A DNA stretch of 64,000 nucleotides from Vitrella brassicaformis. Lineage: Eukaryota > Sar > Vitrellaceae. Made by a program: the position numbers and the translations under genes. The notes beneath the pieces are model-generated. The model was given only the letters and a program-made list of their open reading frames with translations. It was not told where the DNA came from and ran no database searches. The stretch lies in the NCBI GenBank assembly GCA_001179505.1, contig CDMY01000375.1, positions 1,341-65,340 of the forward strand. The letters run 5' to 3'. Positions 44,999 to 57,512 of the stretch are shown in pieces. How positions within the stretch are numbered: the stretch's first letter is position 1; every line of letters begins with the position of its first letter.

Positions 44999-47900
44999 CT
45001 AGAGCGCCCCAGCAGCTCGCTTGATGCACATGGACACGCTGAGGCTCTCGCCACCGCCACCGGGCCGGCCAGCGCCCCACTGAATGTCGCTAACGCCCTC
45101 ACTCTCCTCAACAGAGGAAGCAGCAGCGGCAGCTGTTGCTGTTGCCGCCGCCGGAGGTGACGGCTTCGTCACCTGAAATGATCAACGGATACGGTGTTTC
45201 TGCTCTGCTCTGTCCGTCTGTCCATTATTCCATGTGTCATTCACTTTGTGTGGGTGCTGTGGTGTGCTCACCAGTTGCACGACTCCCCTCGGGGCCACAG
45301 CCATCGGATTGTAAGGCACTTGAGCAGCTGTCACATCCAACGACACTGCGGACGGACACAAAGAAGAACAATGGCAAAACGCCACGAGGGCCCTGTGTGT
45401 GCCCCTCTCTCTCTCTCTCACCCACTCAACTCCACTCACCTCCTGTGTTGAGCGTGCCCTTGACCCGCACTTGTGTGGGCATCTTGAGGGGCCGCCCACT
45501 GCCACGCACACCATCACCACACACACACGATGCTGCTGAGGAGGACGATGCGGAGGGCATAGCAGGGGCCGCCAGGATGTCCGGCGGCGTGGCGATCCAT
45601 GTGGCCGTCGCCAGCCGACTCAGACCTACTGCAAAATGCGGCAGGCTGCCCTCTGTCGATGTGCTGCAGGCAGGCAGGCAGGCAGTAAGCGCATGTGAGG
45701 GTCTGTCTGTGTCTCTGCGTATACAGCACAGCGGCAGAGCGATTGACACACCCACCGGTAGTATAGTGTGGCTTTCTTGACGAGGTGTCTGAGTGCCTCC
45801 CACGGCAGCTTGGCCATCACACCCAACACACACAACTCTGACAGACAGACAGACAGACAGACACATATGAGACATGACATGAACGAACGACACACACCTA
45901 CAATAAGTATTCACGCAGCTAGCTGCATACATACCTGCAATGTGCAGGAACTTCCTGAGGCGGTGCACCTGCTGGTCCAAACCCTGGGATGCATCCACAT
46001 ACCAATTCTACAGACACACACACACACACACAACATTGTCCACACGCGCATTCATTCATTGTCTCTCTCTCATAGTCTCCTTGTTCGTTACGATGTCGCT
46101 TTGTGCGGATGGGTCTGTTTTGAGTACGATCTGTGTGAGCGCCCGGCGCACGCTGTCCAGCCCCATCTCTGCCATCACCAGCGCCACGTGGCGCTGACAC
46201 ACACACACACACACGGGAACACACACGGGAACACGCGAGACACATCGAGTGCCATCCATTCACTGGTCTGTTCTTGGTCGGCTAATGCCTACATACCGGG
46301 TCCTCTAGAGCGGCCCTTTGGTCCTGCCACTGCTTCTGCAAGGTGCTGATCTCCTGACCAGCCTGACTAATGTAATGGACCAACCAAGCAGCCAGCCAGC
46401 CAGCCAATCGACCGACAAATGGGGCCACAGCAGGAGAAAGAAGAAACAGTGTATGTGGATGCATCAGGCCTTACTGACCGCTACGGTCCCATAGTGCGCT
46501 AGCTGATAGATGCGGACGGCCTGCATCCAATCCAGTCCATCCGACAGACAGACAGACACATGCACTGCACTCATCCCGTTCGTTCCCTGTGGCCCTTTCT
46601 CGTCTGTCTGTCTGTCAGCTGACCGTTTCGATCATCCGTGCCATCTTGGTGGGGTTGTCCCGCCTCACGTGCGGCAGCAATGGACGCTCACACACACCGC
46701 CACCTGCACCACCACTGCCCCCTGACTTGCTCAGACGACGGACACGGCCGCCCCCTTGCCATTGGGATGCCCCCGGTGGTGTGGGTGTGGGTGTGGGTGT
46801 GGGTGTTGGGAGTCTTGCGCGCTGGTCGATTTCGTTGAGGATGGCGCGCAGGGCCTCCTGCACGTCGGCCAGGTTGTACCCACCTGCATCCATCGACAGA
46901 TGCATAATCAACACACAAGCCAATAAGGGAATGCGTGCATTCTCAGCAAGAGAGAGAGAGACAGACAAACTCTCCCTCTACTTACGCTTGAGGAAGAGCC
47001 ACAGCCGCTCGATGAAGTCCCGCCCCTCACTCTGACACATGCACACACATGACAGACACCCAACAAACACGCAGGCCTTCATTCATTCATCTCTTCCCTC
47101 TTTCTTCTCTTTGTGACCATTCCGCTCACCGTGGTCCATCCCGATCTGAGTGTGGCGTAGAGCGATGTGGGTGGGGGATGGGCGCCGTTCTTGTGACCCA
47201 CACCCACAGGCGCCCTCTCAGCGGGCGATGGCGTGTGTGGCTCCCGGGGCGCCGCCCGTGTGATGGAGTCGAGCCGCGACGCCGCCGCATCCATGGCCGT
47301 CAGATGGCCCTGCTCCTGGGATAGAAACGCCTGAACACCAACACACGGCAGGAAAGTGCTGGGTTGGGGTGTGTGGTTGTCTGTCACGTGTTTCCTGTCA
47401 CCTTGACATAGTTGCAGAGTTCCATTTTCCTGCACCACTTGAGGTCTGTGGTGGGGTCCGCGGCCGTGAAGTCCTCGGCCGTCAGGTCGGTGCCCGTCGC
47501 CACACTTGCAAAGTCCTCCAGACCCTCCTCGCTGTCTACGCCGCCAACGCGACTTGACAACCCCTGGTCCTTCCTGAAGGTACGTGGTGACGGGACGGTA
47601 GGTGGTGTGTGTGTGTGGTGGGGTTGGGTTTGTCTGTTTACACGTGTAGGCACTTGTCGATGGATTGGAATGCGGCCTCCTCGTCGGCGCCATAGCTCTC
47701 GAGCACCATCATCGACTGCAGCAGCTCGCCCACCACCAGCAACTCGTCTACGTGACCCTTCAAATACCCACCTGCATTGCAGGACACACACATGATGCAA
47801 TCAATGCACACAACCCAGCCCCGTCTCTCCCCCTCTGTCTGTCGACAGCTCACTCACCTTCCTCAAACCCCGCTTTGAGTATGATGACCGCATCAGTGTC

Positions 47901-49256
47901 CATTGGGGGCGGTGCTGGGGGCAGCAGGGATGGCAGAAGGGCTGACGGGGCCACACCACCGCCACCACCACCCCCTGTGACGGTCCAGAAGAGCTGCAGA
48001 CAGATGAACGGCCCCCCGCACAGCCGATACGAGTCCAGGGAGGCCCGAGGGCTCATCGGAGGACCCAACTGACACAGCATGAGAGAGAGGGGGTGTGATA
48101 GCTTGACGGATGGATGGATGGATGTGTGGGTGTACCGTACCTCGAGCATTTTGGAGCTGAGGTCGAATCTTGCGATGACGGAAACAGGACCCTGTGGGCA
48201 GGGAGCGAACCAGCATACAGTAAATAATGTGACCGACATGTACACAGACAAGAGGATCAGACCAACACGTGTCTGTCGTGTCGATCAGATGCAGACCTGA
48301 AACGCCGGCATAGGAGGCAGCAGGCCGTCCAGTGGCGCCGTGACGGTCTCGCCTACAAGGAAGGCACAGACGCACACAAAGGCAATGCTCAGCTCACGAC
48401 GTCGCGTCGCCTTCGTTCGTTCCTCCCTCTCTCCCTTTTATATACAGTACATGCATTGCATACCCGCAGATCCGAGTGATGCAAACGCGTAAGTTTCGTC
48501 AAACAGCTGGCCCTCCTCACCCCCAGCACCACCCCTATTGCCAATCCCCCAATACAGCGTCTGCCACCTGCCGCCCCCCTCCCTCGCCACATAAAACAGC
48601 ACGGGCGCGCCCACCACATACGGCTCTCCTCCTCCTCCCCCCTGTGTGCTGCTGTCCTGGAGCATGGCCATCACCACCTGCTGGCTCTCGCCCATCGACA
48701 TGGGCGTGAGGGCGTCTTCGCGGATGGCCGTGTCGAATTCTGAGTGGTCGGGGGTGTCCTTGTGGGCGTGGTGTGGATGCGTGTGTTTGCTGGTGCCCCT
48801 GACGAGGGTGGCGCCCTGCGCGCGGTGGCCGCACTGGAGCACTTGGGAGTTGTGGTCGCCCTCCAGATACAAAGGCTGCACAACAGATCAAACATCAAAC
48901 ATCACAAACAACACACACAAGATGCATGAGCGAATGAATAAGGGAATCGATGTCCATCCACCCACCCATCCAATTCTTGCCTGCAGGGCGTTCTGCAGGT
49001 GATCTCCCTTGCCTTCCACCTCCTTCTCGTCCGTGCCATCCACACGCGGCGCCCGCGACACGAGGACGAACCCGTCGGTGAAGTGCTCACACAGGGGGTG
49101 GTAGGGCGACCGATGCTTGCTGCCGTCCCCCTTCCCGCCCAGCCGCCACACCACATACGAACCCACTACCTGGCCGGGAGCCCCCGATGAAGGCAGATCT
49201 TTGTCCGGGGAGATGCCTCGCCACGTTTGGCCAAGACAACACAGCAGATCCTCCAT
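44999..49256 (-). CDS. Large unrecognised protein, many small exons
   Basis: A long minus-strand gene starting MEDLLCCLGQTWRGISPDKD and ending LSVSMCIKRAAGAL before TAG at 44999-45001. Coding blocks separated by microsatellite introns include YHPLCEHFTDGFVLVSRAP, GESQQVVMAMLQD, GPVSVIARFDLSSKMLEV, VDELLVVGELLQSMMVLESY, DVQEALRAILNEIDQRARLP, MIETVMQAVRIYQLAHYGTV, VALVMAEMGLDSVRRALTQ and LPWEALRHLVKKATLYYR. The N-terminal third looks beta-rich and the C-terminal two thirds helical, so a propeller-plus-solenoid layout (as in vesicle-coat or tethering subunits) is possible but only a guess. I could not name the family, and I did not check every exon junction for phase. Confidence 0.65.
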
Positions 49257-49455
49257 TCTCCTCCCTCTTTCCCCCTCGTTGGATTCCGTTTACGGATGGC
49301 CAGAGGAAAAAATAGGGGGCACCGGTACTCCCATCGCTACGGCGACACATAAGGACAGGTGGGAACGATGACAAGGCATCTGCAGTGATGCAATGCCAGA
49401 CCCTCTCCTCTGCGGATTCCGTTTCCGTACGGCTCATTAAGGATCCCCATTAGTC
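49257..49455. promoter_or_regulatory. Shared upstream region of a divergent gene pair
   Basis: 199 bp between the large orphan (-) and MRNIP-like (+) starts. It lacks the GCGAGCTT motif but has two copies of GGATTCCGTTT (about 49281 and 49413). Confidence 0.45.
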
Positions 49456-50508
49456 ATGCCGACAGAGTATTTGGTTGTGCAGTGCTATAGCTGCGGGATG
49501 CACCAGTGCATTCAGGTGACGGATGCATCCATCAAAAAGAGTGCAGACATCTGTGTACGTCTGCATCTGTGCGTACGTGTTTGCCATACTCAGGCGGTGA
49601 AGAGTAGGAAGTTCAGTTGCAAGATCTGCCACGAGAAGCAGAGCATTCAGAAGGTATCTACAGCCGATATATAAGACCATCACACTGAGTCTCCTCCTTC
49701 CCGCCTCCCTGCCTCTCTCATTTTGCTGCATGCGTGGTGCATCTGTCTGTTTTTGGTGGTGCCCTGCAGGTGCTCGACTCGTCCACCAACCCGGCCGACC
49801 TCCGGCCCGTCATCCAGCAGCTCAACTCGCACCTAGGGCAGATACACCAGCAGATGAGGGAGGAGAGAAATCGCCAAATCGACGAGTACCAGCGGCCGTC
49901 AGACATGATGATGGGGGTGCAGCCGGCGGCTGCCAGCGAGCCAGCAGCAGCAGCCCCAAACGCGCCCCTCCTCCTGGCGGGATCTGCCGGTGCATCTGCA
50001 TCATCTCGCTGGGCCCAGTATCTTGATGAAGACCAGGCGGCGCAACCCCCTCCCCCACCGCCCCCCTCCCCGCCTCTGTCGCCAATCGGGCAGCGCAACT
50101 ACAGGGGCAGAGGCAGGGGGCGTGGGAGGGGCAGGGGCGCAGGCTACCGCCGCAAACAGGATGGAGTGGATGGCCATGACGATGACCTGCAGCCATACAA
50201 GAGGGTCAAGAGGAGCGGCGGCGATAATGCCGACGATTTTGAGTCGTTCTTGGCGGCCGGTGGGGATGGGATGGACATCGGAGGGGGTGAAAGGGAGGCT
50301 GCTGGTTCATGGAGGGGATTTGGCGGCAATGGCGGGTTTGGCCCGCAGGGCAGCGCTGCGCCGGGTCCCCAATATGGGAATAGCGACGCTGCAGGGGCTG
50401 GGCCCAATGCAGGGAGCAGGTACATGAAGGGACATGTGCGCGTGACGGTTTCCTCTTTCCTGCTCCTTGTGTGTGCATTGCGTATCCAGGTGGGGCCGCT
50501 TCCTGTGA
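49456..50508 (+). CDS. MRNIP-like (MRN complex-interacting protein family, UPF0544)
   Basis: Four exons in phase: 49456-49515, 49594-49653, 49770-50419, 50490-50508, giving 262 residues. The N-terminus matches the family's zinc-ribbon-like start: LVVQCYSCGMHQCIQ, then AVKSRKFSCKICHEKQSIQK (two CxxC pairs), then LRPVIQQLNSHLGQ. The short S-R-W-hydrophobic motif typical of the family appears as SSRWAQYLDED at about 110 and again at the C-terminus (RWGRFL). An RG-rich stretch (about 150-162) and a KRVKR basic cluster suggest nuclear location. In animals MRNIP associates with Mre11-Rad50-Nbs1 in double-strand-break signalling; that role here is by homology only. The last exon codes just six residues but restores the motif. 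Confidence 0.75.
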
Positions 50509-51883
50509 GAGATATCTAAGATACACACGAGGGAGGGTGCCCGATGCTCGATTCAGTGCATGCCATGGGTCAGACGTCGTTGTATCAGAATTCAGAATTC
50601 ATTCATGCTGCGTTGCGTGGCTGTGACGATCTACATGGTGACGATGTGTGACGTGTTTTCGTGAATATCATTTGTGAACGTGGCAACGCCATTCGAGCAC
50701 CACAACAATACAAACGGGTCCAATAGGTCCATTGATTGATAGCTTCACACAACCAACGCATCGATCCAAGCATGCTTCGTCTGCCCAGTGTCAGTCATGC
50801 AACAGATGCAGCCCTCGCGTGCAGGTCCACCCGACAATCCACTCGCCAAATCGTCAAGCAAACCTGCGCACAGGCGGCTCGGCTGCACGACAATCTGGGC
50901 AGAGGAAGGCTGCGAACACACCAGTTGAGTTGGACCCGACAGGGTGTTTTACAGTCAGTCAGCCAGGAAGGCAAGCAGACAGGCAGCCAAGCCACTCAAC
51001 TCATCCATCCAGCCGTTCACGGGACACCATGAGATCAGCGCCCTTTTGCAGGCACACCGAAGTGCTGCACGGCACGCAGTCAGCGTCTAGACACCATCCA
51101 TCCGCATCTGGCTCTCTCTCTCTCTCTCTCTCTCTGCACGTACATCCATGCCTCGCACCACACACAGGGTCTTACTAAACACCATGACAAAGAGCCCAAC
51201 ACGTGTTATAACACTTTATGTTTGTATGCAGAAACGGCATCCCATCCACCCACCCACCCGTCCATCCATCCATCCATGAGTGACACACATGAATGGAATG
51301 GGTGTCTCATTGACAGCCACACCACAGCAGCCACGAAAGGATGGATCCATGGACATGCACCCACGCACCTCACGGTCGATCTATCTAAATATTCAGATGA
51401 TCTCTCTCAGTGGGCGTGCGGTGCGCGAAAAAGGAGGGCCTCTCAGGCGTGGCCAGCAAAGCAGCGTCATCTCACTTGGCACTGCACTTGACAATTGGCA
51501 CACCAGAAAATACCAGCCGTCATGTGTACGTATCGACACAGCTACACAAAATGGTGGATGTACGTTATGTGATCATGCAGACAGGAAGTATGCAAGAGTG
51601 AGTGATATTTGATAGATCTGATCGGCAGGAGCGAGGCGTACTACACCGTTCGTTCTGTCGTATATATGTGTGTGTTCTGACTTGACTGTCTGTGTGTAGA
51701 AGAATAGCAGAAAACCAGACGACGAAAAAAGAGACAGCACAAGTGATCCGATCCCCGCCTTGTTTACACAGGTAGGCGTGCAGATGGACAGCCTCTCTCA
51801 CCCCGCGCTCTGCCCCTTCTCTCTCTCGTGAAAGACATCCAATCAAGACAGACAGACAGACAGCCCGACGGCTCTCAACCACT
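50509..51883. other. Intergenic region
   Basis: No gene supported. CAGGCA, CT (51113-51135) and CATC repeats; probable 3' UTRs of convergent neighbours. Confidence 0.45.
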
Positions 51884-52585
51884 TTAGAAAGAAAAATGGA
51901 GTATCCTGCCCTCCGCCACGTTGTAGATCTCATGCATGAGATGTGGAGTGGTGACCACCCGCACCCCCGCAATTGTCTCCTCCTCCTTGGTGTCGCCCAT
52001 CTGGAAGAACGTCACATTGCGCGAGGCCAGGTGGTCGAGCGACGGCTGCAAGTCGCCCAGGAGGAAGGGGAGTTGGTCCTCAGGCGTGCTGGTCAGCAGG
52101 GGCCCGCAGCCGTCAGGTGAGTTGCACCACACCACCACCTTGATCCCACTGTCAGCCTGAAAGACACGAATGAGACAAGGGGACACACACACACACAGAA
52201 AGACAGACACCCGTACATTGTCATGTTAGCACCCCTCTACCCACTATGTACCTACCAGCCGGCGCGCCACTTGAATGCCTTTGCCGACGCCTCCCTCACT
52301 CAGCTGCACCGCCGCGCCGTCGGCCTTGTTCTTCATCGTCTCCTTCATGCGATGACTCTCTGCCAAGGCAAATGAGCCCACCACCAGACTTGCCACAGCC
52401 AACAGAGCAATGAGGCCGATAATCATGTCGCGTTTGGGCGATGGAGGGGTGCTGGGCGGCTGCGTGTAGTCGCCCCTGAGGCCCTCTGCCGAACCCTCGC
52501 TGGCGAGTCTGGTCCTTTTGAGAGAAGTGTCGGTGGAGATGGCCTGGGAGGTGAGCACGTCGACTTGCACGTTTCCGGGCCTCAT
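51884..52585 (-). CDS. Single-pass membrane protein of unknown function, 200 aa
   Basis: Two exons in phase, 52585-52256 and 52156-51884. Residues 1-50 are hydrophilic with Ser/Pro and a TPPSPKR stretch, followed by a clear transmembrane helix (MIIGLIALLAVASLVVGSFA, about 53-72) and a folded-looking C-terminal domain (GIKVVVWCNSPDGCGPLL, LPFLLGDLQPSLDHL, VRVVTTPHLMHEIYNVAEG). Orientation is probably N-in, C-out. No family recognised. Divergent from the next gene with an 84-bp gap. Confidence 0.7.
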
Positions 52586-52669
52586 GGTGAATGTGGTAGA
52601 TGAGGGAGCAGCAGCGGTTTCGGACCGAGAATTGCGAGCTGCAACGGCAAGAAGCGAAGAAAGGCCGCG
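52586..52669. promoter_or_regulatory. 84-bp bidirectional promoter
   Basis: Shortest divergent gap in the window. ATTGCGAGCTGCAACGGC at about 52631-52648 carries the recurrent TGCGAGCT core. Confidence 0.5.
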
Positions 52670-53746
52670 ATGTTGAGGCCTTTGCTGTGCCAGTTGGCGT
52701 CCAGCTGTCGGTGTTTGTATGTGCAGCAGCGTTCGCTCTTCAGCCTCTCCCCACATGTGCGTTTCTCATCCATGCCTGAGTTCGCAAAGCCGCCCACACG
52801 GCTCGACGCCCTGCTGCCCGTGTGCCTCAAGGCAGGTAGGTGCTTACGTGCGCACCATCAGAGCCCTGACCGCACCGAGGGAGGGGGATTGATGAATGCA
52901 TCTCCGCACCTCGCGCCTCTGCTGTTTTGCAATGTATGTGCGGTGTGGTGTGGTGTGTGTGTGTTGATGCAGATGGCAACATGACGGCTCGTTTGTATCC
53001 TGACTGGGACGCTCGCCTGGGCACCCCCACGATAGAGCTGGCCCTCATCAGCGCAGAGCCGCCCGAGTTGGCTCCCCCCTCCAACACGCAGTCGCAGGCA
53101 GGAGGCGAGCAGGAGGGCATGCAAGGCTCGGTGGCCACCACATGCGCCTTCATGAGGCCTGCGTTCAAGATACGGGTACGCAGCCGGGGTTGCCACGGGG
53201 GCGGTGCATCTCTGTGACTGGAGGCGCATCAATCCAGCCTGTGCTTGTTGTGTGGTCTGGTGTGGTGGGTGCGTCCATCTGTCCATGTGTCCCTGTTTCA
53301 GTTGGATGGTCCGATGGTAGCGCGTTTGTTGGCGGTGGACGGTTGGGGCGTGAGCAAGCAGACGGTCAAGGACAAGGAGTCGGAGCTCATGTACGGCGTG
53401 CGGCAGGGGTGTGTGTACCTCAAGATGAAGGAGCGCAAGATGGGCAATCCCGGCTGGGGGGGCAGGGGCGGCGGATACGGCTATAGGAGCGGAGGGGGCG
53501 GTGGTGGGGGTGGGGACAAGGAGGGCGAGTCGCTGGCGACGCGGCTGGCGCCTGGCGAGGCGGTGGTGCTGCGCCGCATGCTCAAGTTTGCCCTCCCCAA
53601 CATGCTCGGATGGACCACTGAAAACACCAAATACCAAGGTACACACACATTCACACACTTCCGTTGTTGCCTTGTGAATATCGCGTGCGGTTTTCTGTGT
53701 GTCAATGTGCTGGGCAGCTGGCTGGAAGGCCGCCCAGACCACCTAA
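52670..53746 (+). CDS. Organelle-targeted protein with a Whirly-like flavour (tentative)
   Basis: Four exons in phase: 52670-52835, 52973-53175, 53302-53638, 53718-53746, giving 244 residues. The N-terminus (MLRPLLCQLASSCRCLYVQQ, then RSLFSLSPHVRFSS) is Arg/Ser/Leu-rich with no acids, a typical mitochondrial presequence. The body has beta-like segments (MTARLYPDW, FKIRLDGPMVARLLAVDGWG, GCVYLKMKERK), a Gly-rich insert, and ends with VVLRRMLKFALPNMLGW. That last block resembles the C-terminal helix of Whirly/MRP single-strand nucleic-acid-binding proteins, a resemblance I judge by eye only. A role in mitochondrial DNA or RNA binding is therefore a hypothesis. Confidence 0.65.
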
Positions 53747-54773
53747 GTAGCACCGAATGACCGACCTTGACACACAGGACATCACGATAGCGGCCAAGAT
53801 GGATATGCATGGAGGTAGCCCGCTTTAACAGAGTACACGTACAAAGAGAGACGAATTGATCCATCGATCCATGGATGGATGGATGGATGGATGGATGGAT
53901 GGACAGACAGACAGACAGGCAGGCGAACACCCTGCGTGGGTGTGTCCGTAGCATTGAATGCATTGTGTGCATGTATCAACGTTCTTGCATCGCCGTATGA
54001 GGGATGGATGGAGAGAGAGAGAGAGAGAGAGTTAGGGGTGTACATACACATATACAGAGAGGGGCTGATAAAACACACATACATACAGGTATGTAAGGTA
54101 GATGTGCGTGTGCAAATAATGGGGTCAGTGCACACAGGGACACGCAAGACGAACCTCGTGTGTGTGGACAGAGGTGTTTGTGTACAGAGTCGCGCTCTTG
54201 TCCGATTGCATCAATTCATGACACTCCACGCGGTCTTCCGACGAGAATTCTCGATTTGAGAGATTTGAGACGGCGAGACGGCTTGAATGATTTTCTCTTG
54301 ACAGATTCTATCGTTTTCGAACCAGCGACTTCGACTGGCGCTGCGGGTGTTCACACACCCTCCCGTACAGGCAGACGTCGCCTGCGTCGGTGTCCCCATC
54401 GCCGCCTCATCATCGCTGCCCTTCCCGCCAGCAAAGACGAGAGGATCATGTGCCGTTGCTTTGGCGGGGCACTCTTCATTCGAATGGTGCAGGGCCCAGA
54501 CATCCAGCTACCCGGCCGCAGCGGGTGTTTGGGCCATCTGTCGCCACCGTTGGACACCGTGCAGCTGACGACACTGCAGCCCGATTGAGAGTGGACTACT
54601 CCCCAGACGAGGAGTGGACAGGCATGGGCAATCAGTTGCGGTGAGGTCACCCGCCTCCAGCAAAAGCTGTATGACGCCCTGCAGTGGACCGCTGGGCAGT
54701 GGACCGCATAGTCTCTGAGGGGTTGGGAGCGGGAATTGGCGACGATGACCGACAGACGCACCCGCCACCTTCA
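53747..54773. other. Intergenic region
   Basis: GGAT (53870-53902), CAGA and GA tracts, then 54160-54590, an open frame without recognisable features. No supported gene. Confidence 0.4.
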
Positions 54774-57474
54774 TGGGCATGACCAAGCAGGAACTTCTCG
54801 AGAAGTTCTCAAAGGCCAGGGTACGCAGCACACACAAACACACACACACACAAGCACACACCTTTTCTCCCAGGTCTGTGTGTGTGGTGTGGTCCGTCAG
54901 TCGCTGGCAGACGCCCTTCCTGACGACGAGGACGTGAAGAACCTCAAGGATTCCCAGATCTGGCGCACCTACGCCTTGGCCAGTGACGTGAGCGGCAGCT
55001 GCGTGCTGGGCGAGGGCGTCCTTGCCCGAGTAACGACTACGCCGAGGCGTAAGGTCAAAAAGATATGCGGATGTGTGGATGTGTGGATGTGTGTTACAGG
55101 GCTGGATGAGATATACCCGTGGCTGTCACCCGTCACCCAGGTACATGGCACGACCGACTGCAGCATGCAGGCGCTTCTGCCTCCCCTTCGTGTGCAGTGA
55201 GAGAGAGAGGTTCTGACCTGCGCCACCAATGAGGAGACAGGCCAGCCCAGTGAGGCAGAATGCCAAGTGGGCAGCCAGAAGGCCCTGGAGGGTGTGTTGC
55301 AGCCGGAGGTGAACAATCGTGTGGAGAGGGTGGGAAAGCGGTCGGTAGCGGTCGGTCGATGGACAGGCTGCCTTTGAGCTGCCGCCTGAGCGGCTGACTG
55401 GAGGTGTGAACATGTTCTTGGGCGTATGCGGTCGTGATGCCGCGGGTCTGGTGCTTCAGGATGATGGCGAAGAATCTGGATCGGAGGTGGAGGTGGAGCT
55501 GGAGGTGCACGCCACGGGGTTTGAAAATATAGATGGCGTAGTTGAGGCTGTCTTCCTACAGCAACCCGGCCGCTGAGCGTGTGTGTGTGTGTGTGTGTGC
55601 AGTGGCGAGCACCCTGTTTGAGATCGTGTTGCGTCGCGTGCGCGAGGAGGTTGTCGATGGCGACGTGTCAGAGGAAACCAGGATGCGCCAGAGGGCTATC
55701 GCAAAGGTACGCACCCCCACATCTACAGCCACACACACACACACACAGCCCCTCCCTCTCCCCACCATGTGCCAAAACCCATGATGGATGTGCGCGTGTG
55801 TAGGAGTTTGGTGTGTGTGTGTCGTCGTGCGGCCATGTGTCGGGTCACCTGGGTGGCTCGATGGACGACGATGACGACCAGGAGGACCCTGACACACGAC
55901 TCAGAGGTGGGTCAGTCAGATCGGGCATGGCACGGTGGTGGACTGTCTGTCTGTCCTCTCTCCTTCGTATGAGTGCATTGCTTCCCTCCCTCCCTCCCTC
56001 CCTCCCTCCCTCTCTCCCATTTCTGTACGTACATCCTTTCTGCAGCAGGTCGCATGTTGGAGATGGCCTTCAAACACCTGAGCCAGCTCATCAACGACGA
56101 GGGGCGCCCGGAAGGTGAGGGGCCGGCCGGCCGGGTGTGTGGGGGACGCTCACACGCACCATGCCTGCCTGCGTCTGGTTTGCCCAGAGTTGCGTTGGGA
56201 GGTCCTCGAGAGCTGCGTGCCGGCCGCCCTGAGCCCCTCTGTTCACAATGGGGAGTGGCACCGCGACCATCAGGTGAGCTGAGCGAGAGCGACAGACGGC
56301 ACCATCCGCCGCCCGTATGTGTGTGATCTCTCCCTCCCCTTTTGTCTCTCTGCTTGAGCGTCAGAACGCGGCGCTTGCCCGCGGTGCGGTGGGGGAGATG
56401 ATGGACCTGGCCGCTGACGCCTGTGATGCCACTGTAGCGAAAGAGGTGAGCTGTGCATTGCACCACACACACGTGCACACCAGGGTTGTGGGTGGTGTGT
56501 GTAACCCAGGTTACACACACCACACTTAGTGTGTGTGTGCAGGACCCTGGCGCGCCCGAGATGACCCCCGTGTCGCTCATCGCCCTCCATGCCCTCAGAA
56601 AACTCGAACGTTAGACAACAACAAGTGTGTTGACAGATTTGTTGATGCCCTTGTCTTGTCTTGTTTTGTGTTTTGTGTGCGCAGCGGCTGTTGTGTTCCA
56701 CATCGTGGGTCCTCTGGTGGCTCAACAAATCAGCAGTGAGGATCCCGCAGCCGTCAAGGCCATACACATAGAGGTCAGCCAGCCAGTCAGTCGACCAAAC
56801 TAACAAAAGGGGCTGGACGACCGAGGGAATACTCATTCTCTCATTCTCATTGCTGTCTGTGTGTCTGTGTGTGCAGATGGCGGCTGCATACCTCACACGC
56901 GCCGACGACTTCGACAGCAACGACCAAGCGGCCTGTCGCGATGTACGCTCACACACACATCACATCAGACCACACCACATCACATCCAGCCTGGCCGCCT
57001 TCAGCAGATGTCCAGCAAGATCCGTCGAGTGGCCTTTGCTCGCGACCGAGCGGGCGTGTCCACTCGCGCCAAGGCCCTCATCCACCTCACCTCGTCAATC
57101 GCCAAGCTCCCCCACTACGTACACTCAACACCACACACACACACACACACCATACCACACACACGTGAGATCTCTCCCTCTGTCTGTGCTGTGTGTATGG
57201 GTGTGCAGATGCAGCAGGTCGAGAGCCGCAACCTCTTGGCCGCGTGTGTCAAGGAGGCCGAGGCACTCGCCATGGACCGCGCTGTGCTGCTGACGTGCAT
57301 CAAGGACGTCGTCATGCGGCTGGGTCCGCGGCCGTCGCCGATAAACTCGCCGTCAGACGAGCTCGACGGCGGGAAGGAGCTCCGGCAGAGCCTCCCGGGG
57401 GTCGTCAGCGAGTGCATGCGGCACCTGGGCAAACAGAGACCTGTCGGCGACAAGGCCCTGAAGACTCAGGTACA

Positions 57475-57512
<38 letters not shown>

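Noticed and set aside
54280-54360. Possible tRNA on the minus strand (GGTTCGAAA)
   Set aside because: The T-arm stem does not pair and no acceptor stem or anticodon arm can be drawn.
54160-54588. 142-codon plus-strand open frame
   Set aside because: No family resemblance, signal or splice support; likely chance.
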